A DNA stretch of 64,000 nucleotides from Parabacteroides sp. PM6-13 (GCF_029892605.1 NZ_JARXWF010000014.1:45014-109013); one strand, 5' to 3'; numbered from the stretch's first letter, positions 17,362-26,997 are shown. Notes: generated from the sequence alone by a model not told the origin. A program made the numbers and translations.

Positions 17362-17435
17362 TGATCAGGATGGGATTCGAACCCATGACCCACAGCTTAG
17401 AAGGCTGTTGCTCTATCCAGCTGAGCTACCCGACC
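17362..17435 (-). tRNA. tRNA-Arg (anticodon TCT)
   Basis: On the minus strand the 5' acceptor GGTCGGG pairs with CCTGATC (two G-U pairs). The D arm AGCTCAGCTGGATAGAGC, an anticodon loop CTTCTAA with TCT, and the T arm GGGTTCGAATCCC are all present. CCA is not encoded. It reads AGA codons. Promoter at 17453-17482; the defence island lies on its 3' side. Confidence 0.97.
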
Positions 17436-17452
17436 GGCCTTATTTTGCGGGG

Positions 17453-17482
17453 CAAAGGTAGGGATTTTATTTTTATATGCAA
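17453..17482 (-). promoter_or_regulatory. Promoter of tRNA-Arg
   Basis: On the minus strand TTG (17482-17480), 19 bases, TACCTTTG (17460-17453): a full consensus match. Confidence 0.8.
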
Positions 17483-17535
17483 AAACGAGGGTGGAAATCT
17501 TTTCTAAGAGATTGTTTTGTGTTGACGATCTTGTG

Positions 17536-18525
17536 TTAGGGTCTGTACTTCGCTCCGGAGAGAATCGATTGGGCATCTGTGTTTTGCATCAATGCCGCAG
17601 GGGTTGCTTTGGTTTCTTTCATGTATTGCAAAACAATCTGTAATCCAAAGAACGAACCTAAACTACCCGGGGCATTGTCGGAAATAAACGTGGAGGGGCG
17701 AGGTTCAAAATACTGTCCGGTGGTGATATAATCCGGCGTGTAGAGATGTTTTCGCTCGATAATCGTACGCCAAACGGTTCCCTCGTGCTGTTTCGCCCAG
17801 CGATAATCCTCCTCTGTATAACCCAAAAGCTGCGCCTGCTCCATCATAGAAACGGCCAGACTCACTACATATTTAATCTTTCCCTCATAGATCATCCGAT
17901 CCAACAGGACATTCTCATTTCCTTGAAAGGGAAACTCACTCATCAGCCATCCTGCCAGGTAGTCCGGGACAATATAATCGGGAGTCATCTTCCGTCGCTG
18001 ATAATCATAGAAGAAGTCCTCATACAAGGCATAATCTTCGCCCATATACTTATCGATGGAGATAGACAAAAGATTGTCGCCCACCACAACATTCTGTCCA
18101 AAACCGGAGACATGCATATAGACCTCCGGCACGGAAAGAGCCGGAAACAACTCTTGCAAACAGGCAAAGCCCACGCCCAACTGCTTTTCGATCTCTTCTA
18201 TATTATCAAACTTCTGTATCGCCTGACGATACAATCCCTTTAGGGTCGGTTCCGAATAGTAATTAAGTAAACGATCGAAAAAGCCGGGCATATCCGCGCT
18301 TTTCATATTCAATACAGCTTTACCTGTAATCTCCAACATCTGCGGATAGGTTTCTTTCAAAGCTGCTTCTCCGGTGGCATTCTCTGTTTCCAACAAATGA
18401 TACAAAGCCTTATCAAAACGATGAATTGTAACAGGATCAGCCGATGCATAACGGGAAGAAGAGGCAAACGTACAACCGGCTAATGCCAGAAAAAAACATA
18501 CCGACAACCATATTCTAAGTTTCAT
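17536..18525 (-). CDS. GldB-like gliding motility-associated lipoprotein
   Basis: 329 residues. The signal peptide ends in lipobox LAGC (Cys18). The body is mostly helical and carries conserved GldB-family stretches such as HVSGFGQNVVV, LSISIDKYMGED and the MTPDYIVPDYLAGWLMSEFPF segment, with a distant resemblance to zinc-binding DUF2268-type proteins. GldB is needed for gliding in Flavobacteria, but non-gliding Bacteroidales keep homologues of unclear function, probably at the envelope. Single gene between tRNA-Arg and a long repeat-rich gap. Confidence 0.85.
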   Translation of the reverse strand: MKLRIWLSVCFFLALAGCTFASSSRYASADPVTIHRFDKALYHLLETENATGEAALKETYPQMLEITGKAVLNMKSADMPGFFDRLLNYYSEPTLKGLYRQAIQKFDNIEEIEKQLGVGFACLQELFPALSVPEVYMHVSGFGQNVVVGDNLLSISIDKYMGEDYALYEDFFYDYQRRKMTPDYIVPDYLAGWLMSEFPFQGNENVLLDRMIYEGKIKYVVSLAVSMMEQAQLLGYTEEDYRWAKQHEGTVWRTIIERKHLYTPDYITTGQYFEPRPSTFISDNAPGSLGSFFGLQIVLQYMKETKATPAALMQNTDAQSILSGAKYRP

Positions 18526-18625
18526 AATGACGCGTCAATTTATATACAGACTATTATTCCTACAAATAAACGAAAAAAGCCACCGTATATTGCATCAAAA
18601 ACAGAAGAAAAGCCAATTATCAAAA

Positions 18626-18704
18626 TGTAAGCAAAAACGCCATTTTGCTTTACAATATGATACGTTAAAAAGTGTTACCCGCAGGACTAATTTTAAATAC
18701 CCCT
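18626..18704. repeat. 79-bp dispersed intergenic repeat, copy 1
   Basis: It matches 63920-63998 at 75 of 79 positions in the same orientation. The left part forms an imperfect hairpin (GTAAGCAAAA with TTTTGCTTTAC). The arm CATTTTGCTTTAC (18641-18653) is also the exact reverse complement of 18762-18774, so a larger fold is possible. Confidence 0.85.
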
Positions 18705-18842
18705 GCGTTTTTGGAAATTTTCTCGGGCGTTTCTGACAATTTGTAAATCGCTTAGCGAAGCGTAAAGCAAAATGATATTTCTAAAAAGTGATTTTTGTGA
18801 TTGATAGGGAGATTTAAATAGGAGAAGATTTGGTTTTCATAT

Positions 18843-19050
18843 AAATCCCAGTGGGATTTCCTATTCGTAACCGCGGGTGTAGCGAAGCAAACCCGTGGTA
18901 GGTAGGCAGATAGACAAGACCTACTCTCCAAGCAACCCCGAAGAGGGTTGAACCCATTCCGGGTTCGTTAGTTATTATTAGCGGAATACCCCCGGTCGTT
19001 CGCTCCGCTCTCTTACCGAGGGTTACGAATAGGAAATCCCTGCGGGATTT
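18843..19050. repeat. Palindromic MITE-like element with 30-bp terminal inverted repeats
   Basis: The left end 18843-18872 and right end 19021-19050 are inverted copies at 27 of 30 positions. Each begins with a mini-palindrome AAATCCC-N3-GGGATTT. The interior has further small hairpins (CGGGT...ACCCG, CAACCCC...GGGTTG, AACCC..GGGTT). No open reading frame is credible. Whether it is mobile or a structured RNA/DNA element is unknown. Confidence 0.75.
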
Positions 19051-19102
19051 AACTCATTTCAGTGTACCTTGCCACCTTCAAACTTTCCAATATCAGAAGA
19101 CA

Positions 19103-19152
19103 CCCCTTTCTCCTTTCTCCTTTTTCCTTTTTCCCTTTTCCCTTCTCCCTTC
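19103..19152. repeat. 50-base polypyrimidine tract
   Basis: Only C and T for 50 bases, built of CTTTCTCC/TTTTCCC-like units. The complementary purine version occurs at 27173-27229. Confidence 0.8.
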
Positions 19153-19281
19153 AATATCTTCCCAAATCTGAAGATCCCCACAGCCCCCCCCTAAACCCAA
19201 ACAGCTATTTAGCGGATGAGCCTATATCGCTATTTCGTTCTCAGCTCCCTTTTCACCCAAAAAAGCAAAAAAAGAGGCTGT

Positions 19282-19315
19282 TTTGCTTTGGTTTACGAAG
19301 AATATATTAACTTTG
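19282..19315 (+). promoter_or_regulatory. Promoter of purB
   Basis: TAACTTTG (19308-19315) is the -7 element. The -33 candidates are TTTG at 19282-19285 (22-base spacer) and TTG at 19288-19290 (17-base spacer). Its position excludes starts before 19316 and supports the ATG at 19340. Confidence 0.65.
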
Positions 19316-19339
19316 TACTCCTTATATGAATGGACTAAA

Positions 19340-20683
19340 ATGATGTTAACAACATTGACTGCGATCTCACCCGTTGATGGGCGATACAGAAACAAAACAG
19401 AGAGCCTGGCTGCTTATTTTTCAGAATACGCGCTGATAAAGTACAGAACACGTGTGGAGGTTGAATATCTGATTACCTTATCGGAACAACTGCCTCAACT
19501 GAGTGCGCTTCGTGAACCCGCGATACAAGAGGGATTACGGAATATTTACGTGCAATTCTCGGAAGCAGACGCCCTGCGGGTAAAAGAGATTGAAAACACG
19601 ACGAACCACGACGTAAAAGCCGTGGAGTATTTCATCAAAGAAAAAGCGAAAGATTTTCTTTCGGAGGAATATCATGAGTTTATCCATTTCGGGTTGACTT
19701 CTCAGGATATCAATAACACATCGGTGCCCCTCTCATTGAAAGAGGCACTCGAAGAGGTGTTTTACCCTTCGCTGCAAGGAGCGATCGACCTATTGAAAGC
19801 GAAAGCAGACGAATGGAGCGCTATTCCGATGCTGGCCAAAACACATGGGCAACCCGCTTCACCTACTCGTTTAGGAAAAGAGGTGATGGTATTTGTCTAC
19901 CGCCTGGAGCAACAGCTGGCGATGCTGAAAGCGATCCCCGTATCGGCTAAATTCGGAGGAGCCACCGGTAACTTCAACGCACATCACGTAGCCTACCCCG
20001 AACAGGACTGGCGCGCGTTTGGCAATCATTTCGTGAACGACGTATTGGGCTTGCAACGCGAAGAATGGACGACCCAGATCTCCAACTATGACAACCTGGC
20101 AGCGATGTTCGACGGCATGAAACGCATCAACACCATCTTGATCGACCTGAACCGCGACTTCTGGCAATACATCTCGATGGAGTATTTCAAACAAAAAATC
20201 AAAGCCGGAGAAGTAGGCTCATCGGCCATGCCGCATAAGGTGAATCCGATCGATTTTGAAAACGCTGAAGGCAACTTAGGCATTGCCAACGCGCTGTTGG
20301 AGCATCTCGCAAGCAAATTGCCGGTATCACGCCTGCAACGCGACCTGACCGACTCCACCGTATTGCGTAACATCGGAGTGCCTCTGGCACATATGGAAAT
20401 TGCCTTGGCCAGCTTAACAAAAGGGCTGGGTAAATTGTTATTAAATGAGAACGCCCTCCGGGAAGATTTAGAGAAGATGTGGGCAGTCGTAGCAGAAGGT
20501 ATTCAAACTATTTTACGTAGGGAAGGATATCCGAAACCTTATGAAGCGCTCAAAGCGTTGACAAGAACTAACGAGGGTATAACGGAAGAATCTATTAAAC
20601 AGTTTATTGACACATTGGATGTCACTGCATCCGTAAAAGAAGAATTAAAGGCGATAACGCCGCATAATTATACAGGTATTTAA
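19340..20683 (+). CDS. purB: Adenylosuccinate lyase
   Basis: 447 residues from the ATG at 19340. It catalyses two fumarate-releasing steps of purine synthesis (SAICAR to AICAR and adenylosuccinate to AMP). The fumarase/aspartase superfamily signature GSSAMPHKVNPIDFEN is intact, as are SPVDGRY near the N-terminus, the TSQDINNT block and KTHGQPASPT. An upstream in-frame extension to 19283 is ruled out by the promoter. Followed by a terminator, so it is probably transcribed alone. Confidence 0.97.
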   Translation: MMLTTLTAISPVDGRYRNKTESLAAYFSEYALIKYRTRVEVEYLITLSEQLPQLSALREPAIQEGLRNIYVQFSEADALRVKEIENTTNHDVKAVEYFIKEKAKDFLSEEYHEFIHFGLTSQDINNTSVPLSLKEALEEVFYPSLQGAIDLLKAKADEWSAIPMLAKTHGQPASPTRLGKEVMVFVYRLEQQLAMLKAIPVSAKFGGATGNFNAHHVAYPEQDWRAFGNHFVNDVLGLQREEWTTQISNYDNLAAMFDGMKRINTILIDLNRDFWQYISMEYFKQKIKAGEVGSSAMPHKVNPIDFENAEGNLGIANALLEHLASKLPVSRLQRDLTDSTVLRNIGVPLAHMEIALASLTKGLGKLLLNENALREDLEKMWAVVAEGIQTILRREGYPKPYEALKALTRTNEGITEESIKQFIDTLDVTASVKEELKAITPHNYTGI

Positions 20684-20720
20684 ATATAAAAATCAAAATT
20701 TCAGTGTTAGAAAAAAACGG

Positions 20721-20742
20721 GCAACCGTGAGGTTGCTTTTTT
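20721..20742 (+). terminator. Terminator of purB
   Basis: The stem GCAACC-GTGA-GGTTGC (20721-20736) is followed by six T, 37 bases past the purB stop. Confidence 0.85.
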
Positions 20743-20766
20743 ATGATCAATTAAAGCTTTACAAAA

Positions 20767-22287
20767 ATGACTACAGAAGAAAGAGATGAATCTCAACCGC
20801 GCCCCAGAAAAGTGATACCAAGTATCCGCAGGGAAAACACAGACCAGGATGGTGAAAGAAGACCTTACAATCAAGGTTACAACAAACCCGAAGGTAACAA
20901 CTATGAACGGAGACCCTACAACAACCGTCAAAACAATGACCGGGGAGGGTACAGATCCTATGGAGACAACCGCTCTTCATACGGAGACCAACGACAATCC
21001 TATGGCGATCGTCCGCAACGTCCGCGTTCGTACGACAACCAGGGAGGGGGCTACAATCGTCCGTCTTATGGCAACAACCGCCCCTCGTACGGCAATGACC
21101 GCGGAGGAGGTAACTATGGAAACCGAGACGGAGGAAATTACGGCAACAGCTACGGAGGAAACCGCGACGGAGGCTATGGCAACAACCGCCCGTCGTATGG
21201 CAACAATCGCCCCTCATACGGCAATGACCGCGGAGGCTATAACCGCCCACAACGACCCAGCTACGATGACCGGGGAGGACGCGTTTATTCCGCATCGCCG
21301 GAAGGCTCTATGCAGGATGATGGTCTGAAGAAAAGAAGACCGCGTGTAGGCGACACCCGTGTCAACTCCTACGACAACCGGGGAGGCATGGGAGGCAATC
21401 GTCCTTCATACGGCAACCGCCCGCAGCAAGGAGGCTATCGTCCGCAAGGCGGCGGAGGCTTTGGCAATCGTCGTCCGCAACAACGTCCGGGTGGCGGAGG
21501 CTATAACCCGAACGACAAATACAGCGTACAAAAACAATTGAAATACAAAGAGGTATTAGCCGATCCGAACGAACCGATCCGTTTGAACAAATTCTTGTCG
21601 AACGCCGGTGTATGTTCACGTCGCGAAGCCGATGAGTTTATCCAGGCAGGCGCCGTAAAGGTAAACGGAGAGGTAGTAACCGAATTGGGTACCAAGATCA
21701 CGCGCCAGGACGAGGTGTTGTTCAATGAAAAAGCGGTACAGATCGAAAGCAAGCTCTATATCGTACTGAACAAACCGAAGAACTGCGTGACCACATCGGA
21801 TGATCCTCAGGCTCGCCTGACGGTGATGGATCTGGTGAAGAATGCCTGTACGGAACGTATCTATCCGGTAGGACGTCTGGACCGCAACACGACAGGTGTA
21901 TTGCTGTTGACGAACGATGGCGACCTGGCATCCAAACTGACACATCCTTCTTACAAGAAAAAGAAGATCTATCACGTCTGGTTGGACAAGAACGTAGCGA
22001 TCGAAGATATGGAAAAGATAGCCAACGGATTGGAACTGGAAGACGGTGAAATCCATGCCGACGCTATCAGCTACGCCAATGAAATGGATAAGAGCCAGGT
22101 GGGTATCGAGATCCACTCCGGCCGTAACCGCATTGTGCGCCGCATATTCGAATCATTGGGTTACCATGTAGTGAAACTGGATCGCGTTTATTTTGCCGGC
22201 TTGACCAAGAAAAACCTGGGTCGTGGCAAATGGCGTTATCTGAACGAAAGAGAAGTGAACGCACTTCGCATGGGAGCCTTTGAATAA
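20767..22287 (+). CDS. RsuA/RluB-type rRNA pseudouridine synthase with long Arg/Gly/Tyr-rich N-terminus
   Basis: 506 residues. Residues 1 to about 255 are a low-complexity, probably disordered region rich in Gly, Arg, Asn, Tyr and Pro, with repeated NRPSYGN and DRGG units. Then come an S4 RNA-binding domain (about 262-320, [22 protein letters not shown]) and the catalytic domain with the active-site motif [14 protein letters not shown] and [13 protein letters not shown]. It converts uridine to pseudouridine in rRNA, most likely 23S like RluB, though the exact site cannot be told. The RGG-like N-terminus is much longer than in proteobacterial enzymes and may assist RNA binding. It starts 25 bases after the purB terminator. 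Confidence 0.93.
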   Translation: MTTEERDESQPRPRKVIPSIRRENTDQDGERRPYNQGYNKPEGNNYERRPYNNRQNNDRGGYRSYGDNRSSYGDQRQSYGDRPQRPRSYDNQGGGYNRPSYGNNRPSYGNDRGGGNYGNRDGGNYGNSYGGNRDGGYGNNRPSYGNNRPSYGNDRGGYNRPQRPSYDDRGGRVYSASPEGSMQDDGLKKRRPRVGDTRVNSYDNRGGMGGNRPSYGNRPQQGGYRPQGGGGFGNRRPQQRPGGGGYNPNDKYSVQKQLKYKEVLADPNEPIRLNKFLSNAGVCSRREADEFIQAGAVKVNGEVVTELGTKITRQDEVLFNEKAVQIESKLYIVLNKPKNCVTTSDDPQARLTVMDLVKNACTERIYPVGRLDRNTTGVLLLTNDGDLASKLTHPSYKKKKIYHVWLDKNVAIEDMEKIANGLELEDGEIHADAISYANEMDKSQVGIEIHSGRNRIVRRIFESLGYHVVKLDRVYFAGLTKKNLGRGKWRYLNEREVNALRMGAFE

Positions 22288-22292
22288 AAGAA

Positions 22293-22427
22293 CACCTCTC
22301 CCCCGGCCCCTCTCCACAAGAGAGGGGGGATGGGAAAGAGATTAGGTGTGTTTTTAATAATACAAGTGGCCTTTACGCCTCCTTGCCTTCCACCCCTCTC
22401 TTGTGGAGAGGGGTCGGGGGAGAGGTG
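22293..22427. repeat. Long hairpin repeat, 35-bp inverted arms
   Basis: 22293-22327 and 22393-22427 are reverse complements at 34 of 35 positions, with a 65-base loop. The arms are C- and G-tract-rich (CACCTCTCCCCC..., CCCCTCTCTTGTGGAG...), a type of intergenic repeat common in Bacteroidetes. A TTTTTTT run follows, so it may act as a terminator between the pseudouridine synthase and asnS genes. Confidence 0.8.
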
Positions 22428-22457
22428 GAGTTTGGGGCTTTTTTTAATAATAAAAAT

Positions 22458-23888
22458 ATGGAAACAATTAGCAGAACAAGAATTGTAGATGTGCTGAAGA
22501 GCGAGGCTTTCGGCACGACCGTTTGTGTGAAAGGATGGGTGCGTACCCGCAGAGGTAGTAAACAAGTCAATTTTATTGCACTGAACGACGGATCTACAAT
22601 TAATAATGTGCAGATTGTTGTCGATGTGGAACGATTCGGAGAAGAATATCTGAAACCGATTACGACAGGGGCCTGTATCTGTGTGAACGGCACATTGGTT
22701 GAATCACAAGGACAGGGACAGGCAGCCGAGATCCAGGCCACGGAGATTGAGATATACGGAACAGCCGATCCGGCCACCTATCCGTTGCAAAAGAAGGGAC
22801 ACTCTATGGAGTTCCTGCGTGAGATCGCTCACCTGCGTCCGCGCACCAACACCTTCAGTGCCGTTTTCCGCTTGCGTCATCATATGGCAATCGCCATCCA
22901 TCAGTTCTTCCACGAAAGAGGATTCTTCTATTTCCACACCCCGATTATCACGGGATCGGACTGTGAAGGAGCCGGACAGATGTTTCAGGTGACAACGATG
23001 AATCTGAACAACCCCGACAGAAACGAAGAGGGGGCTATTGCCTACGAAAACGATTTCTTTGGCAAAGAGACCAGCTTGACGGTTTCCGGCCAATTGGAAG
23101 GCGAACTGGCAGCGATGGCGTTAGGAGCTATCTATACCTTTGGACCGACTTTCCGTGCCGAGAACTCCAATACTCCACGCCACCTGGCAGAGTTCTGGAT
23201 GATCGAACCGGAAGTAGCTTTCAATGAGATCAAAGAGAACATGGATCTGGCGGAAGACTTTATCAAGTATTGCCTGCAATGGGCACTCGATAACTGCATG
23301 GATGATATCCAGTTCCTGAACGGTGCCAGAAAGCATCTGTATAAGAACGAAGAGGTTGACGACCTGGTTGAACGCCTGAAGTTTGTCTTGGACAGTAAGT
23401 TTATCCGCCTGACCTATACCGAAGGGGTGAAGATCCTGGAAGAGGCCGTAGCCAACGGACATAAATTTGAGTTCCCGATCTTCTGGGGAGCCGATCTGGC
23501 ATCCGAACACGAGCGCTACCTGGTAGAGGCTCACTTCAAGTGTCCGGTGATCCTGACCGACTACCCGAAAGAGATCAAATCGTTCTATATGAAACAGAAT
23601 GAGGATGGTAAAACCGTGCGTGCCATGGACGTATTGTTCCCGAAGATCGGAGAGATCATTGGCGGTTCGCAGCGTGAAGAGGACTATGACAAATTGGTGG
23701 CTCGCGCCGATGAGATGGGCGTGCCGCACAAAGATATCTGGTGGTATCTCGACACACGTCGTTTCGGAACAGCCCCTCACTCAGGATTTGGGCTGGGATT
23801 CGAACGTCTGTTGCTTTTCGTGACCGGCATGGCCAACATTCGCGACGTCATACCGTTCCCACGAACCCCCAAGAATGCGGAGTTTTAA
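22458..23888 (+). CDS. asnS: Asparagine--tRNA ligase
   Basis: 476 residues from the ATG at 22458; an in-frame upstream extension is translation of the hairpin repeat and is rejected. An N-terminal OB-fold anticodon domain (about 18-110) precedes a class II catalytic core with motif 2 ([22 protein letters not shown] region) and motif 3 ([12 protein letters not shown]). The core details ([18 protein letters not shown] at the end) fit AsnRS rather than AspRS. It charges tRNA-Asn directly. Confidence 0.97.
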   Translation: METISRTRIVDVLKSEAFGTTVCVKGWVRTRRGSKQVNFIALNDGSTINNVQIVVDVERFGEEYLKPITTGACICVNGTLVESQGQGQAAEIQATEIEIYGTADPATYPLQKKGHSMEFLREIAHLRPRTNTFSAVFRLRHHMAIAIHQFFHERGFFYFHTPIITGSDCEGAGQMFQVTTMNLNNPDRNEEGAIAYENDFFGKETSLTVSGQLEGELAAMALGAIYTFGPTFRAENSNTPRHLAEFWMIEPEVAFNEIKENMDLAEDFIKYCLQWALDNCMDDIQFLNGARKHLYKNEEVDDLVERLKFVLDSKFIRLTYTEGVKILEEAVANGHKFEFPIFWGADLASEHERYLVEAHFKCPVILTDYPKEIKSFYMKQNEDGKTVRAMDVLFPKIGEIIGGSQREEDYDKLVARADEMGVPHKDIWWYLDTRRFGTAPHSGFGLGFERLLLFVTGMANIRDVIPFPRTPKNAEF

Positions 23889-23913
23889 TACAAAGAACGA
23901 ACGATAAAAAGAC

Positions 23914-23950
23914 AGGCCCCGCATTCCTTCCGGAAACGGGGCCTATTTTT
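23914..23950. terminator. Bidirectional terminator between asnS and the Lrp gene
   Basis: An 8-bp stem AGGCCCCG (23914-23921) / CGGGGCCT (23937-23944) has ATTTTT after it on the plus strand and AAAAA before it, so it can serve both converging genes. Confidence 0.85.
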
Positions 23951-23971
23951 ATATCATAACCTAAAAAGCAA

Positions 23972-24448
23972 TTAGTCAAAATCAGGTCCGAAATCAATGG
24001 GCATGGGGCGCTTAAAGGCCTCTTTGAAAGAGATAAGCGATTCGGTACGCGCCAAGCCCAACGGCTGCAATTTATTGTGGATTACATGGAGAAGATGCTG
24101 ATTGTTCTTGGCATAAATCTTAATAAAAAGATCATACTGCCCGGTGGTGTAATGACACTCCACCACTTCAGGGATCTGCTGCAGTGCTTCGGTCACGACC
24201 GGAAACTGCCCCGGTGACTGTAGGTAAAGGCCCATATAGGCACACGTCTGATAGCCGACCCGGGTATTGTCGACAATATATTCCGCCCCTTTTATCACGC
24301 CCGTATTGGTTAACTTCTGAATACGTTGGTGGATAGCGGCTCCCGAGACATTACATTCACGAGCTATTTCCAGGAAGGGCATACGCGCATTGCCGATAAT
24401 AAGCTTTAGGATCTTCTCGTCCAAATCATCTAATTGATGTTGTGCCAT
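23972..24448 (-). CDS. Lrp/AsnC family transcriptional regulator
   Basis: 158 residues from the ATG at 24448 (MAQHQLDDLDEKIL). An N-terminal AsnC-type helix-turn-helix (LDEKILKLIIGNARMPFLEIARECNVSGAAIHQRIQKL) precedes a C-terminal RAM effector-binding domain with the GQYDLFIKI strand. Such proteins are amino-acid-responsive octameric regulators. The ligand is not predictable, and proximity to asnS is only suggestive. -7-like TATTTTTG at 24498-24505 on the minus strand. Confidence 0.93.
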   Translation of the reverse strand: MAQHQLDDLDEKILKLIIGNARMPFLEIARECNVSGAAIHQRIQKLTNTGVIKGAEYIVDNTRVGYQTCAYMGLYLQSPGQFPVVTEALQQIPEVVECHYTTGQYDLFIKIYAKNNQHLLHVIHNKLQPLGLARTESLISFKEAFKRPMPIDFGPDFD

Positions 24449-24573
24449 ACTGATTGATCGTTTTAATTGCCGTTTTTGTATTATTCTTTCACTTTGACAC
24501 AAAAATAAGGAATTATTAATTAATCAACCATAAAGAGACTGTTTTTTTCTTTAAATCTATAAGTAACATACAG

Positions 24574-25134
24574 ATGGAACAGATAACATACCAGAAAGTA
24601 ACCGGAGCGACAGACGTTGTATTGGAAGCGATAGAGAAAACATATACCGAATCTTTTCCGTATGAAGAGCGAAGAGACTTTTCGCTTATTAGACAACTGC
24701 TTCGGGAAGAGCCCGACTTTGAGATCATAGCCTTCTATAAAGAAGATGCCTATGTCGGATTTATCAACTATTGGAAGCTGGAGGGTTTCTATTATGTGGA
24801 GCATTTTGCCATCGACCCCTCCGCACGCAACGGAGGGATCGGCAAAGAGGTGATGAATAACTTGTTAAATCAGCTGCAGGCACCGGTGGTATTGGAGGTG
24901 GAACTGCCCACCGACGAGATCTGCCGTCGTCGGATCGGCTTCTACGAACGTCTGGGCTTTTCGTTCGACCCCACCCCCTACCAACAGCCGCCCTACCGTC
25001 CCGGCGAGGATTGGGTCGACCTGCGCCTGATGGCCTATGGCGATATCGATCTGCAAAAGGAATTCGAGCGGGTGCGTAAGGCTATCCATCAGAAAGTGTA
25101 CGGGGTGAAGCCCGAATCAGGGTCGTCGTTCTAA
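24574..25134 (+). CDS. GNAT family N-acetyltransferase
   Basis: 186 residues with a compact GNAT fold: strands around FEIIAFYKEDAYVGFINYW, the YYVEHFAIDPSARNGGIGKEVMNNL acetyl-CoA-binding helix (R/Q-x-x-G-x-G/A motif seen as RNGGIG), then FYERLGF. Transfers an acetyl group to an unidentified amine. Divergent from the Lrp gene, and the last 18 bases overlap the convergent collagen-like gene. Confidence 0.88.
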   Translation: MEQITYQKVTGATDVVLEAIEKTYTESFPYEERRDFSLIRQLLREEPDFEIIAFYKEDAYVGFINYWKLEGFYYVEHFAIDPSARNGGIGKEVMNNLLNQLQAPVVLEVELPTDEICRRRIGFYERLGFSFDPTPYQQPPYRPGEDWVDLRLMAYGDIDLQKEFERVRKAIHQKVYGVKPESGSSF

Positions 25135-26919
25135 CGGTACCTGGCTTACAAGCATCACTTTTATATAGGCTATCCGGGCAATCCGACGGATATCAGCACC
25201 CGGAGTTCTGTCTTTCAACCGTATCCGAACGTAAGCATACGTTCTGGCTATATCCTCATCATCGCCACTCGGCGTTGTCGTAACACCCGGGTTGGCGATA
25301 CCCTCTTTCGCAACTAAGTAACGGCCGTCGACAAGCTTGAAATAGGGATTAGCATCATCCATATCGTAAAGGAAATTGCCATCCTTATCATAACTGGCTT
25401 CCGAATTTTTAGGATCATACTTAACCCTTGGTTTCACAAGGTCAAAATCATATCCCATATTGTAATCCGCTATGGGTATATCTCCACCTTTCGCTATCGG
25501 TTGGCGTTTACCTTCTTCGTGCTTGGTGGTCTTAACCATGTGCAACAGGTCGATTCCGGTGGTATTGTTATAGGCTAAAATGGTATCGGTTACGTTAGTA
25601 CCCCTTACCGCGTCAGATAATTCCATGGCATAGTAATAGTTCATATTATCCGCTTGGCTGTACTTCGCGCTATTTGTTTTTCTTACTTCTCCCGAATAGT
25701 ACCCTCCCGCTTCATTGTAACGCTGATTATTATACGCTATATTGTAATAAGAGGTTGAATCGACGTAAGCAAGCGAGTAATCGGAAGCGATATAATCTGT
25801 ATTCCCTTGCCCTTTTAAGCGCGCCCAAAGGCTTATCATATCGAAACTCGTTTCATGGTTAGAGGGAGGATTGAGCGTCAGACGCACCTTCACGCGCAGG
25901 TCTTTTCCGCTCCAACCATTGGTAACAAGTTCCGCATCAAGAACCTCCGGAATACCACCTGATTTAATACCGGCGCGGGTAGAAACGGTTTTCGTATCTT
26001 TAAGGCGAAAAATAAGGTTATCCAGGTCTATACTTCCCCCTATAGTCGGAGGATTCAGACAATACCTCATCCAAGTGGCTTCGCATGCGAAATACCAGAG
26101 AGGAAGCTTAGTAATATCATCAGTTTTTGGTTTTTCAGTAATAGAGTCGAGGCAATAGTAGTGGAGTGCGTTGAATTTGGTTCCCGGCACATTGTCTATG
26201 AGCCAATCCGGCATAAAGATCAAACCTAACAGTTTGTCGCCGCTCATATTCAAGGCGATGGGGCTCATCGCTTTTCCATCTTCGCCTTTGACGTTGGAGA
26301 TATACAATACGCCGTCGATCACCACCGCCGTGATAGCGTCCGCCGGCCAGTAGGACTCTTTCGTGTCCACCCCGTCCGGGTTTTCGTCATTGTATTCAAA
26401 CCAGGTGCCGGTTTCTACATTCGGCAGGTAATAAGATCCGGCAGATCCGGCGGAACCCGCGTTACCGGCATCCCCCTTGTCGCCTTTATCGCCTTTCGCA
26501 CCTTGCGACGGCTTACCGCTGTCTTTGCCATTGATCCACCAGTTGCCGTTTTCACCGATCTCCACCACGGCGGCATCACCTTTGGCTCCGGTATCACCTT
26601 TATCGCCGGTATCTCCTTTGTCCCCTTTCGCCCCGTCCGTTCCGTTTTTGATCTCGTAGGTCGTCTTGTTGGTCGTCACCCGGATGCCACCGGCAATGGC
26701 TTCCACTTTGGTGATAATCTCTCCGTCGTTGATCGCGCTGCGCAACTGGGCGAGTTCATTCTTGGTCTCATCGATCTGTTTCTGCAAATCGTTGATGTCA
26801 TCCCTGTAGCATCCTGTCAAAACCGAGGATGCCATACAAAGCGAAACAAGGCATATCACCGCGTATCTCACGGATCGCGCTGTTCGCTTTCTTCCGAAAA
26901 TGTTCTTTGTTGTTTTCAT
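25117..26919 (-). CDS. Collagen-like repeat lipoprotein (DUF4988-type N-terminus)
   Basis: 600 residues. A long signal peptide ends at lipobox LTGC (Cys at about 37). Next is a short coiled coil (INDLQKQIDETKNELAQLRSAI), a beta-rich segment TTYEIKNGTDG, and two blocks of Gly-X-Y collagen-like repeats (about 92-115 and 137-165, with GAKGDKGDTG units) flanking a conserved WWINGKD segment. The remaining 430 residues are a large extracellular beta-rich region without a recognised domain. The coiled coil plus collagen repeats suggest a trimeric fibrous surface protein. It is probably controlled by the neighbouring two-component system: its promoter carries two palindromes (26998-27068). Confidence 0.75.
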   Translation of the reverse strand: MKTTKNIFGRKRTARSVRYAVICLVSLCMASSVLTGCYRDDINDLQKQIDETKNELAQLRSAINDGEIITKVEAIAGGIRVTTNKTTYEIKNGTDGAKGDKGDTGDKGDTGAKGDAAVVEIGENGNWWINGKDSGKPSQGAKGDKGDKGDAGNAGSAGSAGSYYLPNVETGTWFEYNDENPDGVDTKESYWPADAITAVVIDGVLYISNVKGEDGKAMSPIALNMSGDKLLGLIFMPDWLIDNVPGTKFNALHYYCLDSITEKPKTDDITKLPLWYFACEATWMRYCLNPPTIGGSIDLDNLIFRLKDTKTVSTRAGIKSGGIPEVLDAELVTNGWSGKDLRVKVRLTLNPPSNHETSFDMISLWARLKGQGNTDYIASDYSLAYVDSTSYYNIAYNNQRYNEAGGYYSGEVRKTNSAKYSQADNMNYYYAMELSDAVRGTNVTDTILAYNNTTGIDLLHMVKTTKHEEGKRQPIAKGGDIPIADYNMGYDFDLVKPRVKYDPKNSEASYDKDGNFLYDMDDANPYFKLVDGRYLVAKEGIANPGVTTTPSGDDEDIARTYAYVRIRLKDRTPGADIRRIARIAYIKVMLVSQVPLERRP

Positions 26920-26997
26920 TTTTAGTAGTATTTAGTAGTTATTCATGTAGGCTGTTATCGCTTTCCCACGTGAAAGCCACATAAGAAGTTCACCCCA

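Larger units (their letters stand above)
18526..19339. other. Gene-free 0.8-kb stretch made of repeats
   Basis: No convincing gene is present. From left to right it holds one copy of the 79-bp dispersed repeat, a distal inverted copy of its 13-bp arm (18762-18774), a palindromic element with 30-bp inverted ends (18843-19050), a 50-base pyrimidine-only tract (19103-19152), a short module shared with 27.46 kb (19156-19172) and the purB promoter. Confidence 0.8.

Noticed and set aside
20849..21328. Open frames in other phases of the pseudouridine synthase N-terminus
   Set aside because: They are Thr/Met/Glu-rich or Arg/Cys-rich by-products of the repetitive coding DNA and have no domain or promoter.
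22236..22565. Open frames across the hairpin repeat before asnS
   Set aside because: They translate the inverted repeat (the usual PSPQERG/LLWRG pattern) and are not genes; the real asnS start is 22458.
26415..26597. Short frames opposite the collagen-like repeats
   Set aside because: They arise from Gly-X-Y codon periodicity and are not independent genes.
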